Positions 1 to 9,849 of a DNA stretch of 64,000 nucleotides are shown piece after piece (within the stretch, counting starts at the first letter, position 1; each line of letters starts with the position of its first letter). Source of the stretch: Streptosporangium canum. Its GTDB lineage: Bacteria > Actinomycetota > Actinomycetes > Streptosporangiales > Streptosporangiaceae. The position numbers and the translations under genes were made by a program. The stretch covers positions 1 through 64,000 of the forward strand of contig NZ_FOQY01000018.1 in assembly GCF_900113865.1 (NCBI RefSeq), given 5' to 3'. The notes under the pieces are model-generated. The model was not told the origin of the DNA. It did no database searches and saw only the letters and a program-made list of their open reading frames with translations.

Positions 1-488
1 TCCGGTACGGCCCGGCGCGCGAGGTCCCGGTCGAGGTGCGCGGCGCCGGCCAGGCCAGCCGCCAGGTCAACAACTTCTGCGCCCCGGACGCCTTCGACTG
101 CGACAAGCTCGTCGCGGTCGAGGTGCTCACCCCCGGCGGCAACTGGTCGTCCTACCCGCCGCACAAGCACGACACCGCCTCCGAGCGCGAAGCCGTACTG
201 GAGGAGATCTACTACTTCGAGGGCGGCCCCGGCTACCAGCGGGTCTACGGCACCCACGACACGCTGGCCGAGGTGTCGGGCGGAGACGTGGTGCTGGTCC
301 CGCACGGCTACCACGGCCCGTCGATGGCGGCCCCCGGCTACGACCTGTACTACCTCAACGTGCTGGCCGGGCCCGCCCCCCAGCGGTCCATGGCCTTCTG
401 CGACGACCCCCGGCACGCCTGGGTCCGCTCCTCCTGGGCGGAGCAGGCGGTCGACCCCCGGCTCCCCATGACGAAGGCGTGGCGTTGA
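1..488 (+). CDS. iolB: 5-deoxy-glucuronate isomerase, 3' part
   Basis: This is the C-terminal part of IolB, cut by the left edge of the window; the frame is open from base 3 with no start. IolB isomerises 5-deoxy-D-glucuronate in myo-inositol catabolism and is a cytoplasmic bicupin metalloenzyme. Visible family features are the cupin stretch SSYPPHKHD, with likely metal-binding His residues, followed by EEIYYFE, and a second strand set around VPHGYHGP. It ends in LPMTKAWR, a typical IolB C-terminus. The rest of the iol operon should lie upstream, outside the window. The next gene points the opposite way. Confidence 0.93.
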   Translation, partial: RYGPAREVPVEVRGAGQASRQVNNFCAPDAFDCDKLVAVEVLTPGGNWSSYPPHKHDTASEREAVLEEIYYFEGGPGYQRVYGTHDTLAEVSGGDVVLVPHGYHGPSMAAPGYDLYYLNVLAGPAPQRSMAFCDDPRHAWVRSSWAEQAVDPRLPMTKAWR

Positions 489-629
489 CCTCCTCCCGGG
501 ACCGAAGCCCCGGCTCTCCGCGCCGGAGGTGTCCGGCCGGTGCTCGGCACGCCCGACGCGGCGCCCCGGCCGGCCGGCGTGCCGCAGGCGCGGCGGGCCC
601 GTCTCCCCGGCGGGCGGACCCGGCGCCCC

Positions 630-1796
630 CTACCTCTGCGCGGTGAGTTCCGGATCCGGCTGGAAGCCCCTGGCCAGCGGCACGATCAGGGCCACCACGA
701 CGGCGGCGGGCACGAACGCCATCCGCGCGTCCACGGTGTCGTTGACGGTGCCGACCACGGCCGCGCCGACGAGGAAGCCGACGTAGTTGAACATGTTGAC
801 GCGCGCGATCGCCGTCTCGGCCCCGGCGCCGAGACGGCCGGCCGCCGAGAACGACTGCGGCGCGATGATCGACAGGCCGATGCCGACCAGGCCGAACGAC
901 AGGACGGCCACCAGGACGCCGGGGGCGGCGACGACGCCGAGCGTGCCCACGACCGCGATCACCGCGCCCACGCGGACGACCGGGGCCGGGCCGTACCTGC
1001 GCACGGCGAAGTCCCCGGGAACCCGGGCGAGGAGCATGGCCGCCTGGTAGACGAGGTAGGCGAAGGGCACCAGCCAGCCGCTCGCCGACAGCGCGCTCTC
1101 CATGTAGACGGTGCCGTAGTTGGAGACCGCCGCGTCGCCGACGTAGAGGAACGCCATCGCCAGGCAGAGCGGGATGATCGGCCGCCACGGCACCCTGGCC
1201 GCCGGCCGCGCGTCCCGCGCCGTCGCCCGCTCCCCCTCCCGGTCGTAGAGCCGGGGAAGCATGATCGCTGAGATCGCGGCACCGATGGCCACCGGGATGG
1301 AGAACGACCAGCCCAGGTCCGTCCCGAGCGCGGTGAAGGCGGAGTTGAACCCGGCGCCCAGCATCGAGCCGACGCTCCACACGGCGTGGAAACCGGTCAG
1401 CACGCTCATGCCGTAGCGGCGCTCGACCGCGACGGCCTGCATGTTCATCGCCGCGTCCACCGCCCCGACGAACAGGCCGAACACGGCGCTGAGCGCGTAC
1501 AGCCCGGCGAGCCCGCTGTTCCATCCGGACAGGGCCACGACGGCGCAGACGCCCAGCTGGGAGATCCGCAGGACCGGGCCGCTGCCGTACCTCGCGGCCA
1601 GGGGGGCGGCCACGACGCTCCCGACGCCGGCGATCACCGGCACGAGCAGCAGGACGAGGGTGAGGTCGCCGTCGCTCAGCCCGAACCTGTGCTGCAGGTC
1701 GATCACATGGGTGAGCAGGGTGGCGAAACAGAGACCCTGGACGAAGAAGGCGGCCCAGGTCGCCACTCGTGCTTGTCTGTCGCGTGGGGTCGGCAC
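630..1796 (-). CDS. MFS transporter
   Basis: A 388-residue major facilitator superfamily permease with about twelve hydrophobic segments in two halves separated by a charged loop near residues 185-205 (DREGERATARDARP). The length is normal for a drug or metabolite exporter. The substrate cannot be read from the sequence. The start is GTG with a GGAGG ribosome binding site a few bases upstream. A TetR-family gene starts 107 bp away on the other strand, the usual arrangement of an exporter and its repressor, so ligand-controlled export is inferred. It is convergent with iolB. Confidence 0.88.
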   Translation of the reverse strand: MPTPRDRQARVATWAAFFVQGLCFATLLTHVIDLQHRFGLSDGDLTLVLLLVPVIAGVGSVVAAPLAARYGSGPVLRISQLGVCAVVALSGWNSGLAGLYALSAVFGLFVGAVDAAMNMQAVAVERRYGMSVLTGFHAVWSVGSMLGAGFNSAFTALGTDLGWSFSIPVAIGAAISAIMLPRLYDREGERATARDARPAARVPWRPIIPLCLAMAFLYVGDAAVSNYGTVYMESALSASGWLVPFAYLVYQAAMLLARVPGDFAVRRYGPAPVVRVGAVIAVVGTLGVVAAPGVLVAVLSFGLVGIGLSIIAPQSFSAAGRLGAGAETAIARVNMFNYVGFLVGAAVVGTVNDTVDARMAFVPAAVVVALIVPLARGFQPDPELTAQR

Positions 1797-1903
1797 TACG
1801 ACCTCCGGAGAACATGAGGGGGGTTCAAGTTCTCGTCAGGGTAGGGGCGCCGTCTCCGCCGGTCAATGGCCGGTCACCCGGGTCCGCGCGTTAGGGTGCT
1901 CGT

Positions 1904-2515
1904 GTGAGGGCGGGAGCTGACCGGCGCAGGGGTTATCCGGCCGGGGAGGCGCGGAGGGAGCGCATCCTGGCCGTCGCGCTGCAGGAGTTCGCCGAGAACG
2001 GCTACCGGGGAGCCTCCCTCGCCCGCGTCGCCGAGCGGGCCGAGCTCTCCCAGGCCGGGCTGCTCCACCACTTCGGGAGCAAGGAACGCCTGCTGATCGC
2101 GGTCCTCGACCACCGCGACGAGCTCGACCTGCGCCGCTACGACCTCGGCGGCGTGCGCACCGGGGCCGCCGCGCTCGGCGTCCTGGCCGACGTGGTCGAG
2201 TACAACTCGCGCGTCCCAGGGCTCGTCCAGCTCTTCACAGTGATCGCCGGTGAGGCGGTCACCGCCGGCCACCCCGGCCACGACTGGGCCCGCCGCCGCT
2301 ACCGGCGGCTCCGCGGCGAGGTGACCCGGGCGCTGGGCAGAGCGGTGGAGTCCGGCGAGTTCCGCGCGGGCATCGACCCCGAGGCCCACGCCGACCGGCT
2401 GATCGCCATGATGGACGGCCTGCAGAACCAGTGGCTCCTGGACCCCGACCGGGTCGACATGGCGGCCGTCTTCCGCGGCTATGTCGACGACCTCGTCATG
2501 CTGCTACGGCCCTGA
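1904..2515 (+). CDS. TetR/AcrR family transcriptional regulator
   Basis: A 203-residue TetR-family repressor. The N-terminal helix-turn-helix lies at about residues 20-65 (ILAVALQEFAENGYRGASL, then LSQAGLLHHFGSKERLL), followed by a ligand-binding helical domain. It is divergent from the MFS transporter gene, which is its most likely target. The GTG start lies only 107 bp from the MFS start, so both promoters and any operator must be within that gap. No strong ribosome binding site precedes the GTG, so a leaderless transcript is possible. The ligand is unknown. Confidence 0.9.
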   Translation: MRAGADRRRGYPAGEARRERILAVALQEFAENGYRGASLARVAERAELSQAGLLHHFGSKERLLIAVLDHRDELDLRRYDLGGVRTGAAALGVLADVVEYNSRVPGLVQLFTVIAGEAVTAGHPGHDWARRRYRRLRGEVTRALGRAVESGEFRAGIDPEAHADRLIAMMDGLQNQWLLDPDRVDMAAVFRGYVDDLVMLLRP

Positions 2516-2534
2516 GAGCGATTATCGTCGAAGG

Positions 2535-3137
2535 GTGGACAGTTTCCCGCCCCCGTCGACCCGCAACTCCGCGCGCCCCCCGCGCCCCGGCGAACTGCGT
2601 GCCGGAGACGCCGACCGGGACCGGGTGGCCACCGTGCTGAGCGACGCGCTCGCCGACGGCCGTCTGGACCACGGCGAGCACGAGGAACGGCTCCAGGCGC
2701 TCTACCGGGCCCGCACGCTGGGCGAGCTCGCCGCGCTGACCGCCGACCTGCTCCCGCCGGAGGCCCAGCCGCTGCGGACCGACGACGGCCCGGTGATGGC
2801 CTTCTTCGGCTCGCAGGAGCGCTCGGGCCGCTGGGTGGTGCCCACCCGCTTCTCCGCCACCGCGATCTGCGCCAACGTCACGCTCGACCTGCGCGAAGCG
2901 CTGCTCCAGTCCGGCCACGTGACCCTTCAGGTCACGGTGATGGCCGCGACCCTCACGCTGATCGTCCCGGAGGGCGTCCGGATCGAGATGCCCGCCTCCG
3001 CCATCATGGGAGGCAAGAAGAACCAGGTCCCGCCCTCGCCCGACGGCCCGCTCATCGAGATCACCGGGCTCGTCACCCTGGGCAGCATCGTCGCCAAGTC
3101 GCCCAAGCGTCCCCGCCGGCCGTGGTTCCGCCGCTGA
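2535..3137 (+). CDS. DUF1707 domain protein with LiaF-like C-terminus
   Basis: About 200 residues. The N-terminal third carries an actinobacterial DUF1707 domain (LRAGDADRDRV, DGRLDHGEHEERL, ARTLGELAALTADL). The C-terminal part (VMAFFGSQERSGRW through GGKKN) is a beta-rich LiaF/DUF2154-like domain, a family linked to envelope-stress sensing. No membrane segment is visible, so it is probably cytoplasmic. The GTG at 2535 is preferred because it comes just after the tetR stop and opens directly before the domain; an upstream ATG at 2481 would overlap tetR and add 18 unconserved residues. Likely co-transcribed with tetR. The function is not established. Confidence 0.82.
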   Translation: MDSFPPPSTRNSARPPRPGELRAGDADRDRVATVLSDALADGRLDHGEHEERLQALYRARTLGELAALTADLLPPEAQPLRTDDGPVMAFFGSQERSGRWVVPTRFSATAICANVTLDLREALLQSGHVTLQVTVMAATLTLIVPEGVRIEMPASAIMGGKKNQVPPSPDGPLIEITGLVTLGSIVAKSPKRPRRPWFRR

Positions 3138-3167
3138 ACCGCGGCACCACGGGCGGCGCCGGACGGC

Positions 3168-4202
3168 TCAGCTCGCGTTGTCGAAGTTGATCGCGCTGTA
3201 GGCGCGCAGCTTCCAGAGCTGGTGCTCGCTCTCGATCTTGCGGATCGTGCCGGAACGGCCCCGCATGACCAGGGAGCTGGTGACGGCGTGGCCGCCGCGG
3301 TAGCGGACGCCCTGCATCAGCTCGCCGTCGGTGATCCCGCTGGCCGCGAAGAACACGTCGTCGGAGCGGACCAGGTCGTCGGTGCTCAGCGTGGCGTCCA
3401 GGTCGAGGCCGGCGTCCAGCGCCCGGCGGCGCTCGGCGTCGTCCTGCGGCCAGAGCCTGCCCTGGATGACGCCGCCCAGGCACTTGAGCGCGCAGGCGGC
3501 GATGATGCCCTCGGGCGTGCCGCCGATGCCGAGCATCAGGTCGACGCCGGTGCCCGCGCGGGCGGCCATGATCGCTCCGGCCACGTCGCCGTCGGTGATG
3601 AGCTTGATCCGCGCGCCGGCCTCGCGGATCTCCCTGATGATCTTCTCGTGCCGGGGCCGGTCGAGGATGACCACGGTCACGTCCGAGGGCTCGCCCCCCT
3701 TGGCGCGCGCCACCGCGGAGATGTTGTCGGCCACCGGAGCGTTGATGTCCACCGAACCGGCGGCCTCGGGACCGGTGACCAGCTTGTCCATGTAGAAGAC
3801 GGCCGACGGGTCGTACATCGAGCCGCGCTCGCTGACCGCGATGACCGAGATCCCGTTGGGCATGCCGAGCGCGGTGAGCCGGGTGCCGTCGATCGGGTCC
3901 ACGGCCACGTCGCACTCGGCGCCGCTGCCGTCCCCGACATGCTCGCCGTTGTAGAGCATCGGCGCGTTGTCCTTCTCACCCTCGCCGATCACCACCACGC
4001 CGTTCATCGAGACCGTGTTGATCAGCTGGCGCATCGCGTTCACCGCGGCGCCGTCGGCGCCGTTCTTGTCGCCGCGCCCGACCCAGCGGGCCGCGGCCAT
4101 CGCCGCCGCCTCGGTGACCCTGACCAGTTCGAGGGCGAGGTTGCGATCAGGTGCGTGTGCGCCCGTGGCGAGCGCGGCAGGTACGGACGTCTGATCGGAC
4201 AT
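3168..4202 (-). CDS. glpX: class II fructose-1,6-bisphosphatase
   Basis: A 344-residue GlpX-type FBPase, which hydrolyses fructose-1,6-bisphosphate to fructose-6-phosphate in gluconeogenesis; it is the main FBPase in many actinomycetes. Family motifs include [13 protein letters not shown] near residue 43, [15 protein letters not shown], the metal-binding DPIDGTRL, and [13 protein letters not shown]. The ATG at 4202 starts the conserved protein; the frame remains open further upstream but overlaps the divergent tetR. A DUF4245 gene and the exonuclease VII genes nearby reproduce the neighbourhood seen around glpX in other actinobacteria. Confidence 0.96.
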   Translation of the reverse strand: MSDQTSVPAALATGAHAPDRNLALELVRVTEAAAMAAARWVGRGDKNGADGAAVNAMRQLINTVSMNGVVVIGEGEKDNAPMLYNGEHVGDGSGAECDVAVDPIDGTRLTALGMPNGISVIAVSERGSMYDPSAVFYMDKLVTGPEAAGSVDINAPVADNISAVARAKGGEPSDVTVVILDRPRHEKIIREIREAGARIKLITDGDVAGAIMAARAGTGVDLMLGIGGTPEGIIAACALKCLGGVIQGRLWPQDDAERRRALDAGLDLDATLSTDDLVRSDDVFFAASGITDGELMQGVRYRGGHAVTSSLVMRGRSGTIRKIESEHQLWKLRAYSAINFDNAS

Positions 4203-4275
4203 GGCGAGGAGCCCCTCTCGTGGATTACTGCAACGATCGTAGTTGCACCCTTCTTGCCGGATGGCGCGGGATAAT

Positions 4276-4285
4276 GTGTGCACAC
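4276..4285. promoter_or_regulatory. perfect 10-bp palindrome at tetR start (possible operator)
   Basis: GTGTGCACAC lies immediately before the ATG of the TetR gene and about 75 bp from the divergent glpX start. Position and symmetry suggest an autoregulatory operator. The palindrome is short, so chance cannot be excluded. Confidence 0.3.
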
Positions 4286-4286
4286 C

Positions 4287-4892
4287 ATGAGTAGCGACAC
4301 GGAACGGCTGGTGACAGGCGTGACTGCACGGACCTCCGAGCGTGGTGCCGCCACGCGCGTCGCACTTCTCACAGCGGCCAGGGAGATCTTCGTCACAAGC
4401 GGCTTCGCGGAGGCCGGTGTCACCGAGGTGGTCTCCCGCGCCGGGGCGAGCGTCGGCAGCCTCTACCACCACTTCTCCGGCAAGGCCGACCTCTACCTGA
4501 CGCTCTTCGAGGACTTCCAGACCCGGCAGACCCAGCGGACCAAGCAGGCGGTCCAGGAGGCCCGCGCCGAGGGCGAGACCGACCCGATGCGGCTGTTCAT
4601 CGCCGGCGCACGCGCCTACCTGGAGGGCTGCCTGGCCGAGCGCGAGCTCGCCGCGCTCTTCCTGCGCGGCGACGGGCCGCCCGGGTTCGAGGTCATCATG
4701 CGCGACCGGCTCCGTCAGTGGGCCAAGCGCAACGCCGCCCTGTTCGAGGGCGACGAGGGCGCGCTGGTCGTGGTCCTCACCGGCGCGCTCGCCGCCGCCG
4801 TCTCCGAGGTCGCCCTGTCCGAGGACGAAGACGCCTCCCGCGTCCTCGCCGAGGGCGTGCTGGACATCATCGGCCAGATCAGACGCCCCTGA
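4287..4892 (+). CDS. TetR/AcrR family transcriptional regulator
   Basis: A 201-residue TetR-family regulator with the DNA-binding domain at about residues 18-62 ([16 protein letters not shown] and [16 protein letters not shown]) and a helical ligand domain. ATG 4287 is chosen over GTG 4278, which would add only three residues. It is divergent from glpX across a gap of about 84 bp and lies 38 bp upstream of the DUF4245 gene. Regulation of glpX or of itself is an inference from position only. The ligand is unknown. Confidence 0.88.
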   Translation: MSSDTERLVTGVTARTSERGAATRVALLTAAREIFVTSGFAEAGVTEVVSRAGASVGSLYHHFSGKADLYLTLFEDFQTRQTQRTKQAVQEARAEGETDPMRLFIAGARAYLEGCLAERELAALFLRGDGPPGFEVIMRDRLRQWAKRNAALFEGDEGALVVVLTGALAAAVSEVALSEDEDASRVLAEGVLDIIGQIRRP

Positions 4893-4930
4893 GGCCGGAC
4901 CGCGCCCCCGAGCGGCTAGTCTCGACAGTC

Positions 4931-5482
4931 GTGGAACGGTTCACTCAGGGTTTCTACGGCTACGCGGTCGCGATGCTGGTCTGCCTCGCCGGCGTCGGCG
5001 TCTTCCTGCTGGTCACGCCGCAGAGCAGGACCGAGCACCTCCCCAAGGTCGACTTCTCGATCGACGTGGCCAACATGCGCCGGGACGCGCCCTACGAGGT
5101 GTGGTCGCCGGAGCCGGCGCCCGCCGGCTGGGTCCCGACGAGCTCACGGATGACCAAGGAGAAGGGCGCGGTGACCTGGAAGCTCGGCTTCGCCACCGCC
5201 AAGCGCCCCGAAGCCGCTACGCGCTCCCACGCGATGCTCGTCCAGAGCGACGAGAAACCGGCGGCCGAGTTCGCCAACCGGATGGCCAACACCAGCGAGG
5301 TCACCGGCAGCGTCCAGATCAACGGCGAGACCTGGGAGCAACGCCTCCGCAAGGACAAGGACCAGCGCTCCCTCGTCCGGCTCCTGCCCGACGTCACGGT
5401 CGTCGTCACCGGCACCGCCCCGTGGGAGGAGCTGTCCGCCCTGGCCGGATCCCTCAAGCAGCAGGTGAAAGCCGCCTCTTAG
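4931..5482 (+). CDS. DUF4245 membrane-anchored protein
   Basis: A 183-residue protein of the actinobacterial DUF4245 family. An N-terminal membrane anchor (residues 9-29, [18 protein letters not shown]) is followed by an extracytoplasmic domain with family features ([19 protein letters not shown] and GWVPTSSR). The GTG at 4931 gives the normal family start; the frame runs open upstream into tetR but that part is not related. DUF4245 genes recur beside glpX and xseB in actinomycetes, as here. The function is unknown. Confidence 0.85.
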   Translation: MERFTQGFYGYAVAMLVCLAGVGVFLLVTPQSRTEHLPKVDFSIDVANMRRDAPYEVWSPEPAPAGWVPTSSRMTKEKGAVTWKLGFATAKRPEAATRSHAMLVQSDEKPAAEFANRMANTSEVTGSVQINGETWEQRLRKDKDQRSLVRLLPDVTVVVTGTAPWEELSALAGSLKQQVKAAS

Positions 5483-5605
5483 CCGGAAGACGGCCGCCCT
5501 CCAGACGCTCCTGCGGCCCGTCAAGCGGGAGTCGCCTCCTGACACGGCCCGGCGGATCGGCGGGATCGGCGGGCGAGAGCGGCCCGCCGGCCGCGGTCCG
5601 GCCGG

Positions 5606-5836
5606 TCAGAAGGGCGCGTCCCCGGCGGGGTCGGGCTGCCGGCGCTGCGCCATGGCGGCGGCGAGCTTCACCCGGGCGCCCTGGAGCCACTCCTCGCACA
5701 GCGCCGCCAGCCTCTCGCCGCGCTCCCACAGCTCGATCGACTGCTCCAGCGTGAGACCGCCCGCCTCCAGACGGCGGACCACCTCGGTCAGCTCCTCGCG
5801 TGCCTGCTCATACGACGGTGTCTTCTCATCGGCCAC
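5606..5836 (-). CDS. xseB: exodeoxyribonuclease VII small subunit
   Basis: A 76-residue XseB. It shows the family core SYEQAREELTEVVRRLE, then GGLTLEQSIELWERGE and the helix ending in LAAAMAQR. XseB binds several copies per XseA to form exonuclease VII, which degrades single-stranded DNA from both ends in the cytoplasm. The GTG at 5836 gives the usual size; starts further upstream would overlap the divergent GNAT gene. xseA lies on the same strand but is separated by the GNAT gene on the other strand, so xseA and xseB are not strictly adjacent here. Confidence 0.9.
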   Translation of the reverse strand: MADEKTPSYEQAREELTEVVRRLEAGGLTLEQSIELWERGERLAALCEEWLQGARVKLAAAMAQRRQPDPAGDAPF

Positions 5837-5900
5837 ATCCACCACCCTAGAGGGCGCCACCGGGGAACGCTCCGGACCACGGACCTGGGAAACTACCTGG

Positions 5901-6377
5901 ATGAGTGTCCGCGCCGCGATCCACGACGACATCCCCGAGCTGCTCCGCCTGCGTGAGATCCTGGCCGACCGGATGGCCCAGGACGGCAGCTACCCGGTCG
6001 ACGGCGACTGGCGGCGGGCCTACGCCGACAGCCTCACGGAGCGGCTGGGCAGCGACGACACGGCCGTCTACGTGGTGGACGCCCCCAGCGGGGGGCTGGT
6101 CGCCTGCGGGATGGGCCTCATCTTCGAGCGCTTCCCCGGCCCCAGCCTCCCCGACGGCCGCTACGGCTACATCCAGGGCATGACCACCGACCCCGGCCAC
6201 CGGCGCCGGGGACACAGCCGCGCGATCATGTCCAGGCTCATGGAGTGGTATCGCGGCAGCAGGATCCAGCGCGTGGACCTGCACGCCACGTCGGACGGCG
6301 AGCCGCTCTACCGCGAGTTCGGCTTCGTCGACGACGGCCACCACTACCCCTCGCTCACCTGGCGGGATCCCTCCTGA
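5901..6377 (+). CDS. GNAT family N-acetyltransferase
   Basis: A 158-residue GNAT-fold acetyltransferase. The acetyl-CoA binding loop is seen as [17 protein letters not shown] (about residues 94-110), and the C-terminal strand [11 protein letters not shown] is typical. The substrate is unknown. It is inserted between xseB and xseA on the opposite strand, and its last 23 bases overlap the 3' end of xseA, so the two transcripts are convergent and partly antisense. The ATG at 5901 is preferred because the domain begins there. Confidence 0.87.
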   Translation: MSVRAAIHDDIPELLRLREILADRMAQDGSYPVDGDWRRAYADSLTERLGSDDTAVYVVDAPSGGLVACGMGLIFERFPGPSLPDGRYGYIQGMTTDPGHRRRGHSRAIMSRLMEWYRGSRIQRVDLHATSDGEPLYREFGFVDDGHHYPSLTWRDPS

Positions 6378-7563
6378 CCGTCACCCGGTCGTCGGGGAAC
6401 CGGATCGTCAGCTCGTCGCCGGGGGCGACGTCGGCCGCCCGCCGTACGACGTCGCCCGTGGGGCGCTGCACGATCGCGTAACCGCGCTCCAGGGTGGCGG
6501 CGGGGGACAGGGACACCAGGCGGGCCCGCAGGTGCTCCAGGGAGTCCTGGGCGCGGTCCAGGGAGCCGGTCAGCGAGCGCCTCGCCCGGTCCCTGAGCTG
6601 CTCGGCCTGCTCGGCCCTGCGCTCGATCTCACGGACCGGGTCTGCCAGCGAGGGGCGGGAGCGGACCGCGGCCAGCCAGGCCGTCTCACGCTCCAGCCAC
6701 CCGCCCGCCACCCGCCGGCCCCGATCACGGAGCTGGCGGATGAGCGTGAGCTGCTCGCCGACGTCCGGCACGATCTTCTTGGCGGCGTCCGTGGGGGTGG
6801 AGGCCCGTACGTCGGCGACCAGGTCGAGCAGCGGATTGTCCTGCTCGTGGCCGATCGCGCTGACCACCGGGGTCCGGCACGCGGCCACCGCCCGGACCAG
6901 CGCCTCGTCGGAGAAGGGCAGCAGGTCCTCCATCGACCCGCCGCCCCGCGCGATCACGATGACGTCGACCTCGCCGTCCGCGTCGAACTTCCGCAGAGCC
7001 TCGCCGACCTCGGTGACCGCGTACGGCCCCTGCACGGCCACCGGCTCGACCTTGAACCGCACCGCGGGCCAGCGCCGCCGCGAGTTCTCCAGCACGTCGC
7101 GCTCGGCGGCCGAGTCACGGCCGCAGATCAGCCCGATCGTGCCGGGCAGGAACGGCAGCCGCCGCTTGCGGTCGACTCCGAAGAGCCCCTCGGCGGCGAG
7201 CACCTGGCGCAGCCGTTCCAGCCGGGCCAGCAGCTCGCCGACGCCGACCGGCCGCATCTCCAGCGCGGTGAACGCGAATGAGCCCTTGTTGACCCAGAAG
7301 TCCGGCTTCAGATGCATGACGACCCGGGCGCCGTCCACCGGCCGGGGGACGGTCGCCTCGTAGACGCCACGGGGGCAGGTGACCCGGGCGGACACGTTGG
7401 CCACGGGATCACGCAACGTCAGGAACACCGTGCCGCCGCGAGCGGTCAGCTCGGTGATCTGCCCCTCCACCCAGACGGTGCCGAGCTTGCCGATCCAGCC
7501 GCCGACCATCTGCAGCACCGTGCGGACGGGGAGCGGCTGTTCCGGTGTGGTCTTGGAACTCAT
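6355..7563 (-). CDS. xseA: exodeoxyribonuclease VII large subunit
   Basis: A 402-residue XseA. An OB-fold DNA-binding domain occupies about residues 15-100 ([20 protein letters not shown]), the catalytic domain about 120-300 ([18 protein letters not shown], then [18 protein letters not shown] and [24 protein letters not shown]), and the C-terminus is coiled coil. The residues around GRDSAAE and ARGGGS are family hallmarks. It works with XseB. ATG 7563 sits 27 bp downstream of the stop of the preceding same-strand gene, so it may be co-transcribed with it. Confidence 0.95.
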   Translation of the reverse strand: MSSKTTPEQPLPVRTVLQMVGGWIGKLGTVWVEGQITELTARGGTVFLTLRDPVANVSARVTCPRGVYEATVPRPVDGARVVMHLKPDFWVNKGSFAFTALEMRPVGVGELLARLERLRQVLAAEGLFGVDRKRRLPFLPGTIGLICGRDSAAERDVLENSRRRWPAVRFKVEPVAVQGPYAVTEVGEALRKFDADGEVDVIVIARGGGSMEDLLPFSDEALVRAVAACRTPVVSAIGHEQDNPLLDLVADVRASTPTDAAKKIVPDVGEQLTLIRQLRDRGRRVAGGWLERETAWLAAVRSRPSLADPVREIERRAEQAEQLRDRARRSLTGSLDRAQDSLEHLRARLVSLSPAATLERGYAIVQRPTGDVVRRAADVAPGDELTIRFPDDRVTVRRDPAR

Positions 7564-7590
7564 GGCCGGGAGCCTACGCGCCGGCTGCCG

Positions 7591-8691
7591 CTATTCCGCC
7601 GCTTCCAGCTTGGCCAGCCGGTTCTCGTACATCCGCACGACCTCCGCGCGGACGGTGGTGGCCCGCTCGTAGGCGAGGAACTCCCGGATCTGCTCGGCCG
7701 TCTTGCCGCGCATCCGGGCACGCAGGGACGCGACCGTCAGCTGTCCGTAGCCGGGCATCGGCTCGGCGGGTACGGTGACCGCCTCGACCGGCTCGGCCAC
7801 CGGAGTGGCGACCTTGGTCTCGGTGACCTCGACCAGCGCGGCGTCAGCCGCCTGGGGCTTGGCGGTCTTGACCTCGGTGACCTCGATCCCCACCGCCGCG
7901 GGCGCGGGAATCCCGGTCTCAGCGGCCTCGGCCTCGGCGGCCTTGGCGGCCTTGGTGGTCCTCGCGGCCTTGGCCGGCTCGCTCCCGGTCGGCTTGGTGG
8001 CCTCGGCGGGCTTGGTCTCGGTTGCCTCGGCGGCGGGCTTGGTCTCCGGCTTGGTGGTCTCGGCGGCCTTGGCCTCGGCCGTCTCGGCTGCGGCGGGCTT
8101 GGTCTCGGGGAGCTTGGTCTCGGTCGGCCTGGTCTCCGGCTTGGTGGTCTCGGCGGGCTTGGTCTCAGCGACCTCGGTCTCGGTTGCCTCGGCGGGCTTG
8201 GTCTCAGCGACCTCGGTCTCGGCGGTCTTGGCGGGCTCGCTCCCGGTCGGCTTGGCCTCGGGCGCGGCGGGCGCGGGGCCGGTGGCGGCCTTCGGCTTGG
8301 CGGGGGTGAAGATGACCGGCTCGGGGCGGGGCTTGGCGCCGTTGGCCTCGGACCTGTCCTCCTTGGGGGAGGCGCTCTCCGGGCGCGGGGCGAAGATGAC
8401 CGGCTCGCGCCGGGCCGGCTTCTCGGCGACCTTCTCCTCCGCCTTCTCGTCCTTGGCGAGCTCGTCGGCGGTCTTCGGGTGGGTCTCCTCGGTGTCGGCG
8501 TCCTGCCCGGCGATGCGCTTGATCGTGGTCCGCATGCGGTCACCGAGCAGCAGGGCCTGACCGACCCCGCTCAGCGCGGACTGCAGCACGTAGAGCGGCA
8601 GATCCTTCGCCTTCTCTTTGAACCCCTCGCGGCTGGAAAGCGCCTCGCGGACATTTCTGGTGACATTGCGGACGATGTCGGGGACTGCCAT
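7591..8691 (-). CDS. Lys/Thr/Glu/Pro/Ala-rich repeat protein (hypothetical)
   Basis: A 366-residue protein in three parts. Residues 1-60 are a conserved-looking amphipathic helical head (VRNVTRNVREALSSREGF, VLQSALSGVGQALLLGDRMR). Residues 65-300 are low-complexity, built on short degenerate units such as TKPAEATETEVAE and TTKPETKPA. The last 50 residues form a charged helical domain (LRARMRGKTAEQIREFLAYE). There is no signal peptide or clear membrane span. It sits next to ispH, where some actinomycetes carry a lipid-droplet-associated protein with a similar head; that identification is from memory and tentative. The repeat length probably varies between strains. Confidence 0.7.
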   Translation of the reverse strand: MAVPDIVRNVTRNVREALSSREGFKEKAKDLPLYVLQSALSGVGQALLLGDRMRTTIKRIAGQDADTEETHPKTADELAKDEKAEEKVAEKPARREPVIFAPRPESASPKEDRSEANGAKPRPEPVIFTPAKPKAATGPAPAAPEAKPTGSEPAKTAETEVAETKPAEATETEVAETKPAETTKPETRPTETKLPETKPAAAETAEAKAAETTKPETKPAAEATETKPAEATKPTGSEPAKAARTTKAAKAAEAEAAETGIPAPAAVGIEVTEVKTAKPQAADAALVEVTETKVATPVAEPVEAVTVPAEPMPGYGQLTVASLRARMRGKTAEQIREFLAYERATTVRAEVVRMYENRLAKLEAAE

Positions 8692-8723
8692 GTCGTCTCC
8701 CTGGGAGGTCTGTTTAGGCGTCT

Positions 8724-8737
8724 AGTCTCGCAAGACT
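8724..8737. promoter_or_regulatory. inverted repeat in the divergent gap before ispH
   Basis: AGTCT-CGCA-AGACT lies midway in the 108-bp gap between the divergent repeat-protein gene and ispH. It could be an operator or a small 5' UTR hairpin. No further evidence is visible. Confidence 0.25.
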
Positions 8738-8799
8738 GTGCCGTATGAGGTCATAGGACGCGTGGGCGGCCCAGCGGACACTCCACGTAGCATAAGAAC

Positions 8800-9768
8800 A
8801 TGACTTCAAAGACCCCCGCGACCCGACGCGTACTTGTGGCTAGGCCCCGTGGCTACTGCGCGGGGGTCGATCGAGCGGTCCAAGCCGTGGAGAAGGCCCT
8901 GGAGCAGTACGGCGCGCCGATCTACGTCCGCAAGCAGATCGTCCACAACACCCATGTGGTCAGGACCCTTGAGGCGCGTGGAGCGATCTTCGTCGAGGAG
9001 ACCGAGGAGGTCCCCGAAGGCGCCATCGTGGTCTTCTCCGCCCACGGAGTCTCCCCGGCAGTCCACCAGGAGGCAGCCCAGCGCGGCCTCAGGACGATCG
9101 ACGCCACCTGCCCGCTGGTGACCAAGGTGCACAACGAGGCCAAGCGCTTCGCCTCCCAGGACTACGACATCCTGCTCATCGGCCACGAGGGCCACGAGGA
9201 GGTCGAGGGCACCGCGGGCGAGGCGCCCGACCACATCCAGCTCGTCGACGGCCTCGACTCGGTCGCCGCCGTCCAGGTGAAGGACCCCAGCCGGCTGGTG
9301 TGGCTGTCGCAGACCACACTGTCGGTGGACGAGACGGTCGAGACGGTCACCCGGCTCAAGGAGCGCTTCCCGAACCTCATCGATCCGCCGAGCGACGACA
9401 TCTGCTACGCCACCCAGAACCGCCAGGTCGCGGTGAAGGAGATCGCCGCCCAGGCCCAGCTCGTCATCGTCGTCGGCTCGGAGAACTCCTCCAACTCCAA
9501 GCGACTGGTCGAGGTCGCCGTCGACCACGGGGCCGACGCCTCCTACCTGGTCGACGACGCCTCGCTCATCAAGGACGAGTGGCTCGACGGGGTCACCACG
9601 GTCGGCGTGACGAGCGGCGCCTCGGTCCCCGACGAGCTCGTCTCCGAGGTGCTGGCCCGCCTCGCCGCGCACGGCTTCGACGATGTCGAAGAGGTCGAGT
9701 CGGTCGAGGAGAACGTCCGTTTCGCCCTCCCGCACGAGCTCCGCAAGGACCTGCGCGCCACCGTCTGA
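8800..9768 (+). CDS. ispH: 4-hydroxy-3-methylbut-2-enyl diphosphate reductase
   Basis: A 322-residue IspH (LytB), the last step of the MEP isoprenoid pathway, making IPP and DMAPP with a [4Fe-4S] cluster. The three cluster cysteines are visible in [12 protein letters not shown] (near residue 20), [11 protein letters not shown] (near 104) and [10 protein letters not shown] (near 203). Substrate-binding histidines occur in VHNTHVV and SAHGVSP, and the conserved SENSSNS motif is present. The length is normal. It starts with ATG. Confidence 0.97.
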   Translation: MTSKTPATRRVLVARPRGYCAGVDRAVQAVEKALEQYGAPIYVRKQIVHNTHVVRTLEARGAIFVEETEEVPEGAIVVFSAHGVSPAVHQEAAQRGLRTIDATCPLVTKVHNEAKRFASQDYDILLIGHEGHEEVEGTAGEAPDHIQLVDGLDSVAAVQVKDPSRLVWLSQTTLSVDETVETVTRLKERFPNLIDPPSDDICYATQNRQVAVKEIAAQAQLVIVVGSENSSNSKRLVEVAVDHGADASYLVDDASLIKDEWLDGVTTVGVTSGASVPDELVSEVLARLAAHGFDDVEEVESVEENVRFALPHELRKDLRATV

Positions 9769-9779
9769 CCCGACCCTGG

Positions 9780-9810
9780 CCGTACGGCGGCGCCGGCCGC
9801 CGCCGTACGG
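9780..9810. terminator. hairpin terminator between ispH and the convergent DUF6542 gene
   Basis: A perfect 13-bp inverted repeat (CCGTACGGCGGCG and its complement) with a 5-base loop lies 11 bp after the ispH stop and 39 bp from the end of the convergent gene. There is no U-tract, as is usual in actinomycetes; it probably serves both directions. Confidence 0.7.
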
Positions 9811-9849
9811 TGACGCCCCGCCGCCGGCCGGGTCGCTACCGGCCGGCCC

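Noticed and set aside
7900-8270. Repeats possibly resembling a CRISPR array or minisatellite
   Set aside because: The units are short, degenerate and in frame with a protein, with no constant repeat/spacer pattern. No CRISPR array was seen anywhere in the window.
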